From NCBI GenBank assembly GCA_024276935.1, contig JAJRWH010000034.1:1-37048 (forward strand): 37,048 nucleotides of DNA. Direction: 5' to 3'. This stretch comes from Deltaproteobacteria bacterium (GTDB lineage: Bacteria > Desulfobacterota > Desulfuromonadia > Desulfuromonadales > Geopsychrobacteraceae). Shown here piece after piece: positions 8,320 through 16,165 of the stretch (the first letter of the stretch is position 1; each line of letters starts with the position of its first letter). The notes beneath the pieces are model-generated. The model was given only the letters and a program-made list of their open reading frames with translations, did no database searches and had not been told where the DNA came from. The position numbers and the translations under genes are program-made.

Positions 8320-9942
8320 CTACTCCCTGTGTCGTTTGGGGATGTAAACACTCAGTCGTGCACCACCGAGTTCACTATCGCCCAGAGTGATTTCACCGTC
8401 CAGATCCTTGAGCGCTTTTTTAACCAGGTAAAGCCCCTGGCCTCGGTCACCCTGTCCTCTGGTGGTAAAGCCCCGTTCAAATATTTTATCGGAAATGGCG
8501 ACCGGAATCCCCGGGCCAGAATCTTCAATCTCAAAAATCAGGTCATGACCGGCATCCGTCATGCTCAACAGGACCTCGGGGTTGTCCGTGTTTTCCAATG
8601 CGGCATCAAAGGCGTTGCCGATAAGGTTGCCGAGGATAGTCAGTATTTTCTCGCGGTTGAGATCATCAGGTACATCGATCAACTGGCTTTCAGGATCTAT
8701 GCGGAAGTCAATCCGCAATTCCTGGGCATGGTTGTACTTGCCAATTAAAAAGGCAGCAAGTAACGGGTGTGGAACAGCCTTGGCCAGAAAAGCGATCAGG
8801 CCTTGATAACCGGCAGATTCCCGTCCGATCAGGTCAAGAGCTTCTTTTTGATGGCCGATTTCAATCAGACCGGCGATGGTGTGCAGCTTGTTTGAGTATT
8901 CGTGGGTCTGGGCTCGTAACAACTCGGAATATTCTTTGACCTGACTGAGTTGGCGCGTCATGATTTCCAGCTCATCAAGGCGGCGAAAGCTGGCAACAGC
9001 ACCGATAATCTGTTCGCCTTCACGCATTGCGACATTATTGATGATCATTGTTGTGTCGCCAATTGCCAGCTCCTGATCGATCCGTTCACCGCCATCGGTC
9101 AGGATGTGGCTGAGCCTGGCTCCTGGCAGAACGTCCCTGATATGGTGTCCGACAACTTCATCAAGTGAATCTTTACCCAGGATTTCAAGTGCTTGACGGT
9201 TCGTGACTGTAACCTTCGCGTCAGGATCGATGGCGACAATTCCTTCACGAATCGATTCGATAATTGTTTTGCGTTCGCTGAAGAGACGCGCGATCTGCTC
9301 TGGTTCAAGACCGAAGATTGCCTGTTTGAAATGGGTTGAGATGCTGATTGCGCCGATGATGCCGAGAATGGTCAGAATGCCGATCAGCAAACCAACTTTC
9401 AGTTGATGGTTAAGAACGATTGCGTTGACATCTTCAACCAGGTAACCAACTGAAACCACACCGATAATTTCATTCTTTTCATTGAAAATCGGCACTTTGC
9501 CACGGATTGACGGACCAAGGGTGCCGACTGCCTGTGAAATGTAGGAAGTCCCGTGTTCAAGCGCGGGGGCATTGTCTCCTCCGACCATTTTTTTGCCGAG
9601 ACGGTCAGGTTTGGGGTGTGAAAAGCGGATGCCCTCCCGGTTGCCGATGACGATGAACTCTGCTCCAACTTCCTTGCGAATCTTTTCAGCCAGTTTTTGC
9701 AGCTTTCCTTCAGGATCGGGTTTGACAATCTGTTGCCGGACCAAAGGGATCTGGGCCACGCTTCGCGAGACCTGCAACGCACGTTTGCCGATCTGATCTT
9801 CCAGCATCTCTCCGACCATGGCGGTGTACATACCGCCCGCGACCAGAGTCAGTGGCAGGACCAGCAGGCAGACCAGAAAGACCATTCGAGCTTGCAGACT
9901 GGTCGGTGTCAGACGCTGTTTTATTTGTTGAATCAGGTTCAT
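8320..9942 (-). CDS. Sensor histidine kinase of the CitA/DcuS family
   Basis: A 540-residue membrane kinase. TM1 is at about 20-43, followed by a periplasmic PAS-like (Cache) domain at about 45-178 with the carboxylate-sensor signature FSHPKPDRLGK, TM2 at about 182-204, a cytoplasmic PAS at about 222-325, and a kinase core. The phospho-acceptor is His347 in the family motif RAQTHEYSNKLHTIAGLIEIG. GNAFDAAL, DSGPGIP and GQGLYLVK form the ATP site. CitA/DcuS kinases sense citrate, fumarate or related acids in the periplasm, which fits the divergent tricarboxylate transporter. The Shine-Dalgarno is poor. The exact ligand cannot be told from sequence. Confidence 0.92.
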   Translation of the reverse strand: MNLIQQIKQRLTPTSLQARMVFLVCLLVLPLTLVAGGMYTAMVGEMLEDQIGKRALQVSRSVAQIPLVRQQIVKPDPEGKLQKLAEKIRKEVGAEFIVIGNREGIRFSHPKPDRLGKKMVGGDNAPALEHGTSYISQAVGTLGPSIRGKVPIFNEKNEIIGVVSVGYLVEDVNAIVLNHQLKVGLLIGILTILGIIGAISISTHFKQAIFGLEPEQIARLFSERKTIIESIREGIVAIDPDAKVTVTNRQALEILGKDSLDEVVGHHIRDVLPGARLSHILTDGGERIDQELAIGDTTMIINNVAMREGEQIIGAVASFRRLDELEIMTRQLSQVKEYSELLRAQTHEYSNKLHTIAGLIEIGHQKEALDLIGRESAGYQGLIAFLAKAVPHPLLAAFLIGKYNHAQELRIDFRIDPESQLIDVPDDLNREKILTILGNLIGNAFDAALENTDNPEVLLSMTDAGHDLIFEIEDSGPGIPVAISDKIFERGFTTRGQGDRGQGLYLVKKALKDLDGEITLGDSELGGARLSVYIPKRHRE

Positions 9943-9970
9943 TTTTTGTCACATGCAGTTCAGAAAGAGC

Positions 9971-10010
9971 CTGTTTTTTGGTTCTGCGGACAGAATAGTA
10001 CAGAAACAGC
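9971..10010. promoter_or_regulatory. Candidate operator in the kinase-tctC divergent region
   Basis: The dyad TTCTG-cgga-CAGAA (9982-9995) is flanked by CTGTTT on the left and AAACAG on the right, making a partly symmetric ~40-base site. Its position between divergent genes suggests binding by the CitB-type regulator. This is inference from symmetry alone. Confidence 0.35.
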
Positions 10011-10110
10011 CGTAAACAGTATGAACAAAATGGTCTTTATGCCGGAAAAAATCAATATGTCGACAATATTTACACTCTTTTACATCTCTTTTAGTTTCAG
10101 GCGGAAGTTG

Positions 10111-10125
10111 TGGTTTTTCGGTTGC
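10111..10125 (+). promoter_or_regulatory. Possible sigma-54 -24/-12 promoter of tctC
   Basis: TGG-N8-TTGC has the right spacing for a -24/-12 element and lies about 50 bases before the tctC start codon. The usual CAC after TGG is replaced by TTT, and CitB-type regulators are not sigma-54 activators, so this is weak. An overlapping repeat TGGTACCA/TGGTGCCA lies just downstream at 10133-10152. Confidence 0.25.
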
Positions 10126-10174
10126 CATAATCTGGTACCAGGAGATGGTGCCAAACTGACAAGGATAGAATGTG

Positions 10175-11158
10175 ATGAGACAGAAATTGATGAGATTGCT
10201 AATTGCGTTGCTGGTACTGGTCTTTGTGGTTCCGGTTGTCCAGACGATGGCTTCGAGTCATGAGATCGATGAAATCCACTTTTTGATTCCCGGTGGTGCT
10301 GGCGGTGGCTGGGATGGTACGGCCCGCGGAGTTGGCAAGGCACTGCTTGATTCCGGATTGATCAAGGAAGCATCGTTCGAAAATATGTCGGGTGGTGGCG
10401 GTGGTAAAGCGCTGAATTACCTGATCAGTACCGCCAAGCGTCAGCAGGGTACTTTGATGGTCAACTCGACACCGATTATCATCCGTTCACTGACCGGGGT
10501 TTTCCCCCAATCTTTTCGTGATACCACCCCGATTGCTTCGGTCATTGCTGACTACGCCGCAATCGTTGTCCCGAAAAAATCCAAGTACACCAGTCTGACC
10601 CAGATGATTGACGATTTCAAAAAGAACCCGCGTTCGGTCAAAATTGCCGGCGGTTCGGTCAAGGGCAGCATGGACCACCTGGTGCCGGCTATGATCATTC
10701 AGGCTGCAGGGGGGGACCCGCTCAAGCTGGTTTATGTTCCATATGATGCCGGTGGCAAGGCAATGGCTGGTCTGTTGTCGGGCGATACCCAGGCCCTTTC
10801 GACCGGATATGGTGAGGCATTGGGCCTGACCAAGCAGGGAGAAGTCAGGATTCTGGCCATTACTGCTGACAAGCGTCTGGCACAGACACCTGAGGTCCCG
10901 ACAGTCAAGGAACTCGGCTATGACATGACCTTCGCCAACTGGCGTGGATTCTTCGGTGCTCCGGGCCTGCCAAAAGCCAAGGCAGATGCTTATCGTGCCC
11001 TGCTTAAGAAGATGTATGCAACCCCCGAGTGGGAAGATATCCGCAACAAGCGCGGCTGGCAGAATCTTTATCAGCCCGGTGATGAGTTTGTCCGTTTTCT
11101 TGAAAAACAGGAAAAAGAGATCGGCAGCATGATGCGCACTCTCGGATTTCTCAAATAA
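10175..11158 (+). CDS. tctC: TctC-type periplasmic solute-binding protein of a tripartite tricarboxylate transporter
   Basis: A 327-residue Bug/TctC-family receptor that captures a carboxylate in the periplasm and delivers it to TctAB. It has a signal peptide at about 1-26 (hydrophobic LLIALLVLVFVVPVV) and the family's first ligand loop IPGGAGGGWDGTARGVGKAL. Later come ADYAAIVVPKKSKYTSL, KIAGGSVKGSMDHL, YVPYDAGGKAMAGLLSGDTQA and a typical C-terminal helix pair. The start is the ATG at 10175 after AAGGAT; the GTG three bases earlier is also possible. It heads the tctC-tctB-tctA operon. A 95-base gap with a small inverted repeat (GAGCCT/AGGCTTC) separates it from tctB and could favour extra receptor synthesis, but that is speculation. 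Confidence 0.93.
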   Translation: MRQKLMRLLIALLVLVFVVPVVQTMASSHEIDEIHFLIPGGAGGGWDGTARGVGKALLDSGLIKEASFENMSGGGGGKALNYLISTAKRQQGTLMVNSTPIIIRSLTGVFPQSFRDTTPIASVIADYAAIVVPKKSKYTSLTQMIDDFKKNPRSVKIAGGSVKGSMDHLVPAMIIQAAGGDPLKLVYVPYDAGGKAMAGLLSGDTQALSTGYGEALGLTKQGEVRILAITADKRLAQTPEVPTVKELGYDMTFANWRGFFGAPGLPKAKADAYRALLKKMYATPEWEDIRNKRGWQNLYQPGDEFVRFLEKQEKEIGSMMRTLGFLK

Positions 11159-11253
11159 ACAGTAAGGACGCGAGCCTCAGGTTTCAGGCTTCGGAACTTC
11201 TCTCCGGGCCTGATTTCTGCGGCCTGTCGCCTTTGTCCTGACAAGGAAGAATC

Positions 11254-11733
11254 ATGGCACGTGAAAAGGTCGGAGCGCTGGTTATGCTCCTTTTCAGTCT
11301 GGCGTACGGTTATCAGGCCACACAGATTCCGCTGAGTTTTCTGTCTCAGCAGGAATTTTTTACCCCAAGAACCATGCCTTACGCACTGGCAGTGACCGGG
11401 TTTGTCTTGTCGTTTCTGATTCTGGTGTTGCCAACCGTCGACGAACAAGGCAAGACCAGTCTGGCAGAGGAAACTCAGGGGATGGACTGGAAACCGGCAA
11501 TTCAGCTGGTCGGGCTGATGCTTTTTTACGGACTGGTCATGAAGTGGCTCGGATTTGTGATTGCTTCAATCATCTTTTTGCTGATCGGATTCCGGATTCT
11601 GGGTGAAAGAAGGATCAAACGGATGCTGCTGGCAGCGATCCCGCTGGTATTGGTGCTCTGGGTGGTGATGTCAATGTTGTTGGGTGTTTATATCGCGCCG
11701 GGTGAAATTTTCCATATGCTGGGGATAATCTGA
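11254..11733 (+). CDS. tctB: TctB-type small membrane subunit
   Basis: A 159-residue inner-membrane protein with about four predicted helices (roughly 7-25, 42-60, 82-112 and 123-150). The size and layout match the poorly conserved TctB subunit of tripartite tricarboxylate transporters, and its place between tctC and tctA confirms the call. AAGGAAG precedes the ATG at 11254. Its stop codon overlaps the tctA start in a TGATG arrangement, implying translational coupling. Sequence alone would not identify it; context carries the assignment. Confidence 0.9.
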   Translation: MAREKVGALVMLLFSLAYGYQATQIPLSFLSQQEFFTPRTMPYALAVTGFVLSFLILVLPTVDEQGKTSLAEETQGMDWKPAIQLVGLMLFYGLVMKWLGFVIASIIFLLIGFRILGERRIKRMLLAAIPLVLVLWVVMSMLLGVYIAPGEIFHMLGII

Positions 11734-13268
11734 TGCTCGACTCGATGATGAATGGCATGATGAACGGAATCAGTACCACGTTGATTCCGATCAATATACT
11801 GATGGTCCTGTTCGGCTGCTTTATGGGCAGCCTGATTGGCATGCTGCCCGGTCTCGGTCCGATTACTGCGGTCGCGCTGATGATTCCGGTGACCTACGGG
11901 CTCGATCCCGCGACCGGCATGGTCCTTCTTTCCGGGGTCTATTACGGGGCGATCTTCGGTGGCTCGACCTCGTCTATTCTGATCAACGCACCTGGCGAAG
12001 CTGCCACCGTGGCGACTGCCCTTGACGGCTACCCTCTGGCGCGCCAGGGTTATCCGGGCAAGGCGCTGGCAATTGCGGCCTATTCCTCATTCTCAGGTGG
12101 CACCATTGCCGTCGTGATGATGATGTTCTTTGCGCCGATGCTGGCCAGTGTGGCCACCAGTTTTCAGTCGGCGGACTATTTTGCTCTGATGATTCTCGGG
12201 TTGACGGCGGTTTCGGCCTTTGCCGGTCGCGGCGGGGTACTCAAGGCCTTGCTGATGGTGGTGCTCGGGCTGATGCTGGCGACGGTCGGAACCGATCAGA
12301 CTTCAGGAATTCAGCGTTTTACCTTCGGTTCGCTTGAGTTGCTCGATGGCATTGAGTTTCTGCTGCTGGCGATGGCGACATTCGCCCTGACCGAAGCCCT
12401 GATGATTATCCTCAAGCGGGATGAATCCTCTGACAGTCTCAAGCCCAAGATGATCGGTTTCAAAAGCCTCAAGGTCACAAAAGAGGAGTTCAAATTTATT
12501 GCGCCGACCATTGCACGATCGTCGATTCTTGGTTTTTTTATCGGTGTGCTTCCCGGGGCTGGTGCCACCCTCGGTTCGTTCATGTCCTACGGGATGGAGC
12601 GCAACCTGGCGCCACCGGAGGAACAGAAGAAGTTTGGCAAGGGCAGTCTGCGTGGTCTGGCTGCACCCGAAACGGGAAACAATGCCGCCAGTTCAGGATC
12701 TTTCGTGCCCCTGCTCTGTCTGGGGATTCCGGGCTCCGGCACCACCGCGGTTATGCTCGGCGCTCTGATCGCTTACGGCATCGAACCTGGCCCACGGATG
12801 TTTATTGACAGTCCCGAAGTTTTCTGGGGCGTCATCATGTCAATGTATCTTGGCAACGTCTTTTTGCTGGTCCTGAACCTGCCGCTGATTCCCTATTTTG
12901 CCAGGCTGTTGGCCATTCCGCGCAACCTGATGGTGCCGATGATCCTCTTTTTCTCCTTAATGGGAGTCTATCTGGTCACCTTCAATGATTTCGATATCAT
13001 GATGATGGTGTTTATCTGCGTAGCGGCGATGGGGTTGCGTTTGATGAATATGCCGATGGCTCCGTTGCTGCTCGGCTTTATTCTCGGTGGCCTGATGGAG
13101 GACAACCTGCGCCGTGCTCTGTTGATCTATGATGACTCGATCGCGTTCATGTGGCAGCGCCCCCTGACTCTCGGGATCAATCTGGCGACAATCATTATTC
13201 TGCTGCTTCCGTTGTTGCGTGCTTTCTTTGCTCGTCGTAAGAAGGCCGTGTCTGTTACGCAGGGTTGA
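11733..13268 (+). CDS. tctA: TctA-type large permease subunit
   Basis: A 511-residue permease with 11-12 hydrophobic segments. The two TctA signature regions are clear: GMLPGLGPITAVALMIPVTY followed by YYGAIFGGSTSSILINAPGE near the N-terminus, and the matching second-half GVLPGAGATLGSFMSYGME with AAPETGNNAASSG and GIPGSGTTAVMLGAL. TctA forms the translocation channel, driving uptake of tricarboxylates or similar acids by an ion gradient, fed by TctC. It is the last gene of the operon and is followed by a terminator at 13322-13376. The substrate is unknown; citrate is the family prototype. Confidence 0.95.
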   Translation: MLDSMMNGMMNGISTTLIPINILMVLFGCFMGSLIGMLPGLGPITAVALMIPVTYGLDPATGMVLLSGVYYGAIFGGSTSSILINAPGEAATVATALDGYPLARQGYPGKALAIAAYSSFSGGTIAVVMMMFFAPMLASVATSFQSADYFALMILGLTAVSAFAGRGGVLKALLMVVLGLMLATVGTDQTSGIQRFTFGSLELLDGIEFLLLAMATFALTEALMIILKRDESSDSLKPKMIGFKSLKVTKEEFKFIAPTIARSSILGFFIGVLPGAGATLGSFMSYGMERNLAPPEEQKKFGKGSLRGLAAPETGNNAASSGSFVPLLCLGIPGSGTTAVMLGALIAYGIEPGPRMFIDSPEVFWGVIMSMYLGNVFLLVLNLPLIPYFARLLAIPRNLMVPMILFFSLMGVYLVTFNDFDIMMMVFICVAAMGLRLMNMPMAPLLLGFILGGLMEDNLRRALLIYDDSIAFMWQRPLTLGINLATIIILLLPLLRAFFARRKKAVSVTQG

Positions 13269-13321
13269 CACCGGTTATTAAGTTGTCAGGGAAACTTCTT
13301 AACTGATATTTGCAAGGTTAT

Positions 13322-13376
13322 AAGCTGTGTTTCTGCCAGGAGGTTTCATTGATTCTGTCGGGAACACAGCTTTTTT
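13322..13376 (+). terminator. Rho-independent terminator after tctA
   Basis: AAGCTGTGTT (13322-13331) pairs with AACACAGCTT (13363-13372) across an unusually long ~31-base loop, followed by a T-run. It ends the tctCBA transcript just before the promoter of the next operon. Confidence 0.7.
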
Positions 13377-13401
13377 ACTGCGACCCGGGCCAGGGGTCTG
13401 G

Positions 13402-13429
13402 TATGATCAAAATAACAATTGATCAAAAT
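13402..13429 (+). promoter_or_regulatory. Promoter and candidate operator of the arginine-catabolic genes
   Basis: TATGAT at 13402-13407, preceded by TGG as in an extended -10, is a fair sigma-70 element; the -35 is weak. A direct repeat of TGATCAAAAT (13404-13413 and 13420-13429, 16-base period) overlaps the -10 and the likely transcript start, as expected for a regulator-binding site. The regulator is unknown; the nearby Lrp-type protein is one candidate. Confidence 0.4.
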
Positions 13430-13451
13430 GACTTTGTCCGAGAGGTATCCC

Positions 13452-14546
13452 ATGGCCCATCCTTATCCCGAGTTCATCGCACCTGATTTTTCTGTTCCTG
13501 AACTGGCCGCAGCACCGGTTGTGAAAACTGAAAAAGCTGTGGCTGATGGTGTTGTCCCTGAAAACTTTCATGGCACGTCAAACCATCCGGAATATGTCCA
13601 TCTTGGTGAGGGGCGTTGGTTGTTGGCTCCGGAAAGCCGGATGGATTCGGTCTTGGTTCTCAGCAATGACAGGCTTGATGTTGTTGAAGCCCGTCGTGTC
13701 AGAAAGGGCGACCCGGTGGTGGTGGGCCGGACCGAAAATGGTGAAGAGGGAATTTTTGTTCATATTGACGGTTTTCACCAGGCCAGCGATGAGGCCGCAG
13801 ACAAGTTTACCTTTCGTACCCGGGGCACTCGTGAAACACCTTTTTCGCGCAGCTACGATGATCTTTACCGGGTCCTGCGCCATGATCGTGATCAGGGCCA
13901 TATTGTCTGGGTTCTTGGCCCGGCGGTTGCGTTTGACAAAGACAGTCGTGATGCAATGCAGGGTCTGATAGAAAATGGCTATTGTCATGGTCTGCTGGCA
14001 GGCAATGCTCTGGCAACCCATGATCTGGAAGCGGCCTATTTTCGGACCGGACTCGGACAGGATATCTATACCCAGCACCTGCAACCCCTGGGGCATTACA
14101 ATCATCTCGACCTGATCAACAAGGTCCGTCGTTCCGGTTCTATTCGGCAGGCGATCAGTGACCTGGAACTGAAAGACGGAATTATCTATGCCTGTGAGAA
14201 ACAGCAGGTTCCCTATGTTTTGGCTGGTTCAATTCGCGATGATGGTCCTCTTCCCGAGGTTATTTCTGATGTCTATGCCGCTCAGGATGCGATGCGTGTC
14301 CATGCCCGCAAGGCGACAACAGTGATTGCCCTGGCCACCCAGTTGCATTCAATCGCCTTTGGCAACATGGTTCCGAGCTACCGGGTCATGGATGATGGCG
14401 AGGTACGACCCGTCTTTTTCTATATCGTTGATATGTCAGAGTTCTCAGCCGACAAGTTGGCAAATCGTGGTTCTGCCCAGGCGGTGGCGATCCTGACCAA
14501 TGCCCAGGATTTCATGACGAATTTGTGGAATAATCTCAAAGCGTGA
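13452..14546 (+). CDS. Stand-alone LOR/SDH-family protein, probable ornithine cyclodeaminase
   Basis: A 364-residue protein that I place in the LOR/SDH (TIGR00300-like) family from the motif GSIRDDGPLP at 259-268, together with GLLAGNALATHDLE at 180-193 and GHYNHLD at 214-220. Relatives are the C-terminal domain of cyanobacterial AgrE/ArgZ and archaeal proteins with ornithine cyclodeaminase activity, which turn ornithine into proline and ammonia. It is unrelated to the classical mu-crystallin-type cyclodeaminase. Here it lacks the arginine-hydrolysing N-terminal domain of AgrE, but arginase is encoded 42 bases downstream and would supply the ornithine. The start is the ATG at 13452 with GAGAGG upstream; an in-frame TTG at 13419 is less likely. 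Function is inferred from family and neighbour. Confidence 0.82.
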   Translation: MAHPYPEFIAPDFSVPELAAAPVVKTEKAVADGVVPENFHGTSNHPEYVHLGEGRWLLAPESRMDSVLVLSNDRLDVVEARRVRKGDPVVVGRTENGEEGIFVHIDGFHQASDEAADKFTFRTRGTRETPFSRSYDDLYRVLRHDRDQGHIVWVLGPAVAFDKDSRDAMQGLIENGYCHGLLAGNALATHDLEAAYFRTGLGQDIYTQHLQPLGHYNHLDLINKVRRSGSIRQAISDLELKDGIIYACEKQQVPYVLAGSIRDDGPLPEVISDVYAAQDAMRVHARKATTVIALATQLHSIAFGNMVPSYRVMDDGEVRPVFFYIVDMSEFSADKLANRGSAQAVAILTNAQDFMTNLWNNLKA

Positions 14547-14561
14547 GGCGTGAGGCGTGAG
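14541..14561 (+). repeat. Triple GCGTGAG direct repeat
   Basis: Three perfect tandem copies of the heptamer GCGTGAG. The first contains the stop codon of the LOR/SDH gene. A run like this can change copy number by slippage, altering only the intergenic spacing to arginase. Confidence 0.7.
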
Positions 14562-14588
14562 TTCAATAGTGGGTGGTAAAAAAGGGTT

Positions 14589-15479
14589 ATGGGACAAAAA
14601 ACAATTCGTATAATCGGAATCCCGATCGACCTTGGTCAGAACCAGCGTGGTGTAGATATGGGGCCTGCTGCGTTGCGTTATGCCGGTTTGGCTGATCGAC
14701 TCAAACGACTCGGTTACCAGGTTCAGGATGCCGGAAATATTCTGGTGCCAGTGCGGGATACCGTAGATCGTCAGGCGCTTGGTTTTGTCCCGGCGATTTC
14801 CCAGGTATGCAATGCCCTTTATTTTGCCGCCAGCCAGGCGATCAGCGATGGGGCAATTCCGGTCTTTCTTGGTGGCGATCACTCCATTGCTATCGGCACC
14901 GTCGGTGGCGTTACCGCAACCGAAGATTGTGGCTTGATCTGGATTGATGCTCATGGTGATTTCAATACTCTGGACAGCTCTCCTTCAGGAAATGTGCACG
15001 GTATGCCTCTGGCCAGTCTGTTGGGGGAGGGACCGCCGGAACTGATCAGTGTCGGTCGTAACGGCGCAAAAATATCACCGGAAAATGTCGTTTTGATCGG
15101 TCTGCGTGATCTGGACCTTGCCGAGAAAAAGCGTTTGCTCCACAGCGGGATGCAACTTTTTTCAATGCGGGATATTGATGAGCAGGGGATGGGACAGATA
15201 GCGGTCTCAGCCCTTGAGACTATGGCCCATTGTCCACGGATTCACGTCAGCCTTGATGTTGATGCTCTCGATCCCCACGATGCACCGGGGGTGGGGACTC
15301 CTGTTCCAGGTGGATTGACCTATCGCGAGGCCCAGCTGCTGATGGAAATCATTGCCGACAGTCAACGTCTTTCCTCGCTCGATATTGTTGAAATCAATCC
15401 GATTCTCGATCAGCGTAACCGGACCGCCGAAATTGCCATTGAGTTGGTGGCATCCCTGTTTGGCAAAAGTATTCTTTAA
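14589..15479 (+). CDS. rocF: Arginase
   Basis: A 296-residue ureohydrolase with all the binuclear manganese-site motifs: GGDHSIAIG (His98), WIDAHGDFNT (Asp120, His122, Asp124) and SLDVDALDP (Asp223, Asp225), plus the C-terminal PGVGTPVPGGLTYREA and EINPILDQRNRTA. The length and the N-terminal IGIPIDLGQNQRGVDMGP fit true arginase (arginine to ornithine and urea) better than agmatinase or formiminoglutamase. It follows the probable ornithine cyclodeaminase in one operon, giving an arginine-to-proline route. A purine-rich AAAAAAGGG ends two bases before the ATG, which is a tight Shine-Dalgarno spacing. The stop codon overlaps that of the convergent lrp-type gene by four bases. Confidence 0.93.
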   Translation: MGQKTIRIIGIPIDLGQNQRGVDMGPAALRYAGLADRLKRLGYQVQDAGNILVPVRDTVDRQALGFVPAISQVCNALYFAASQAISDGAIPVFLGGDHSIAIGTVGGVTATEDCGLIWIDAHGDFNTLDSSPSGNVHGMPLASLLGEGPPELISVGRNGAKISPENVVLIGLRDLDLAEKKRLLHSGMQLFSMRDIDEQGMGQIAVSALETMAHCPRIHVSLDVDALDPHDAPGVGTPVPGGLTYREAQLLMEIIADSQRLSSLDIVEINPILDQRNRTAEIAIELVASLFGKSIL

Positions 15480-15973
15480 CGGTTGGCCGTGACCAGGTTC
15501 AGGGGTAGTTCGGTTTTTTTCAAAACCGTTTTCAAAGCAAAAGATGATTGAACGCGCTGTACTCCCGGCAGGCCGGTCAGATGGCTGTGAATTCGTAAGT
15601 AGTCGTCGTTATCACGTACGATAATCCGTAGCAGATAGTCACTTGCACCTGACATCAGGTAGCACTCCAGAACTTCTTCGACCTTGTCAATCTCTCCTTC
15701 GAATTTTTGCAGTTTGTCCTGTTGCTGGCCTTCCAGTGTGACCTGGACAAAAACCGTTCCCGGTTTGCCGATAGCCCCCTGATTGATCAACATGACATAG
15801 CGATCGATAACCTGTTGTTCTTCCAGCAGGCGAACTCGGCGCAGGCAGGCTGATTCTGAAAGGTTGACCTTTTCGGCCAGCTGGACATTGCTCAGGCGAC
15901 CATTTTGTTGAAGTGCGGCCAGAATACGCAGATCAATACTGTCCAGGTCTGTTTGTCGCAGATTATTTATCAT
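15476..15973 (-). CDS. Lrp/AsnC-family transcriptional regulator
   Basis: A 165-residue regulator with an N-terminal winged HTH (DLRILAALQQNGRLSNVQLAEKVNLSESACLRRVRLLEE, given here as domain span about 13-50) and a C-terminal RAM/ligand-sensing domain (about 70-150, with VEECYLMSGASDYLLRI-like core). Such proteins form octamers that wrap DNA and respond to amino acids. It is divergent from alanine dehydrogenase and convergent with arginase, so alanine-responsive control of ald is the first guess, as known for AldR-type Lrp proteins. Control of the arginine genes is possible. It may also regulate itself, because its promoter lies in the shared AT-rich 15974-16165 gap. Confidence 0.92.
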   Translation of the reverse strand: MINNLRQTDLDSIDLRILAALQQNGRLSNVQLAEKVNLSESACLRRVRLLEEQQVIDRYVMLINQGAIGKPGTVFVQVTLEGQQQDKLQKFEGEIDKVEEVLECYLMSGASDYLLRIIVRDNDDYLRIHSHLTGLPGVQRVQSSFALKTVLKKTELPLNLVTANR

Positions 15974-16101
15974 AATTATTCTTTCGTCGAATTATCTGCT
16001 AAAAAATATCATGCAGCCAGCACCTTCGCAAGGAAATCTCGTAGCGATTCTGCTAAATTCAGGACAGTTACCACAATCAAAATAAATTTGGTTAAAATAA
16101 A

Positions 16102-16118
16102 CAGGATGGTTCGTCCTG
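16102..16118. promoter_or_regulatory. Candidate operator in the lrp-ald divergent region
   Basis: CAGGATGGTTCGTCCTG carries the inverted repeat CAGGA/TCCTG with a seven-base centre, in an otherwise AT-rich gap, 48 bases before the ald start. A site for the divergent Lrp-type regulator is plausible but not shown. Confidence 0.3.
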
Positions 16119-16165
16119 ATAACAACGGTGTTGCTGGTTTCCGCAAGGAATAAAAGGAGAGGCTT

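Noticed and set aside
7621-8748. A 375-codon open frame on the + strand
   Set aside because: It lies wholly antisense to the response regulator and kinase genes, which have clear domains and motifs. The translation shows no recognisable domain.
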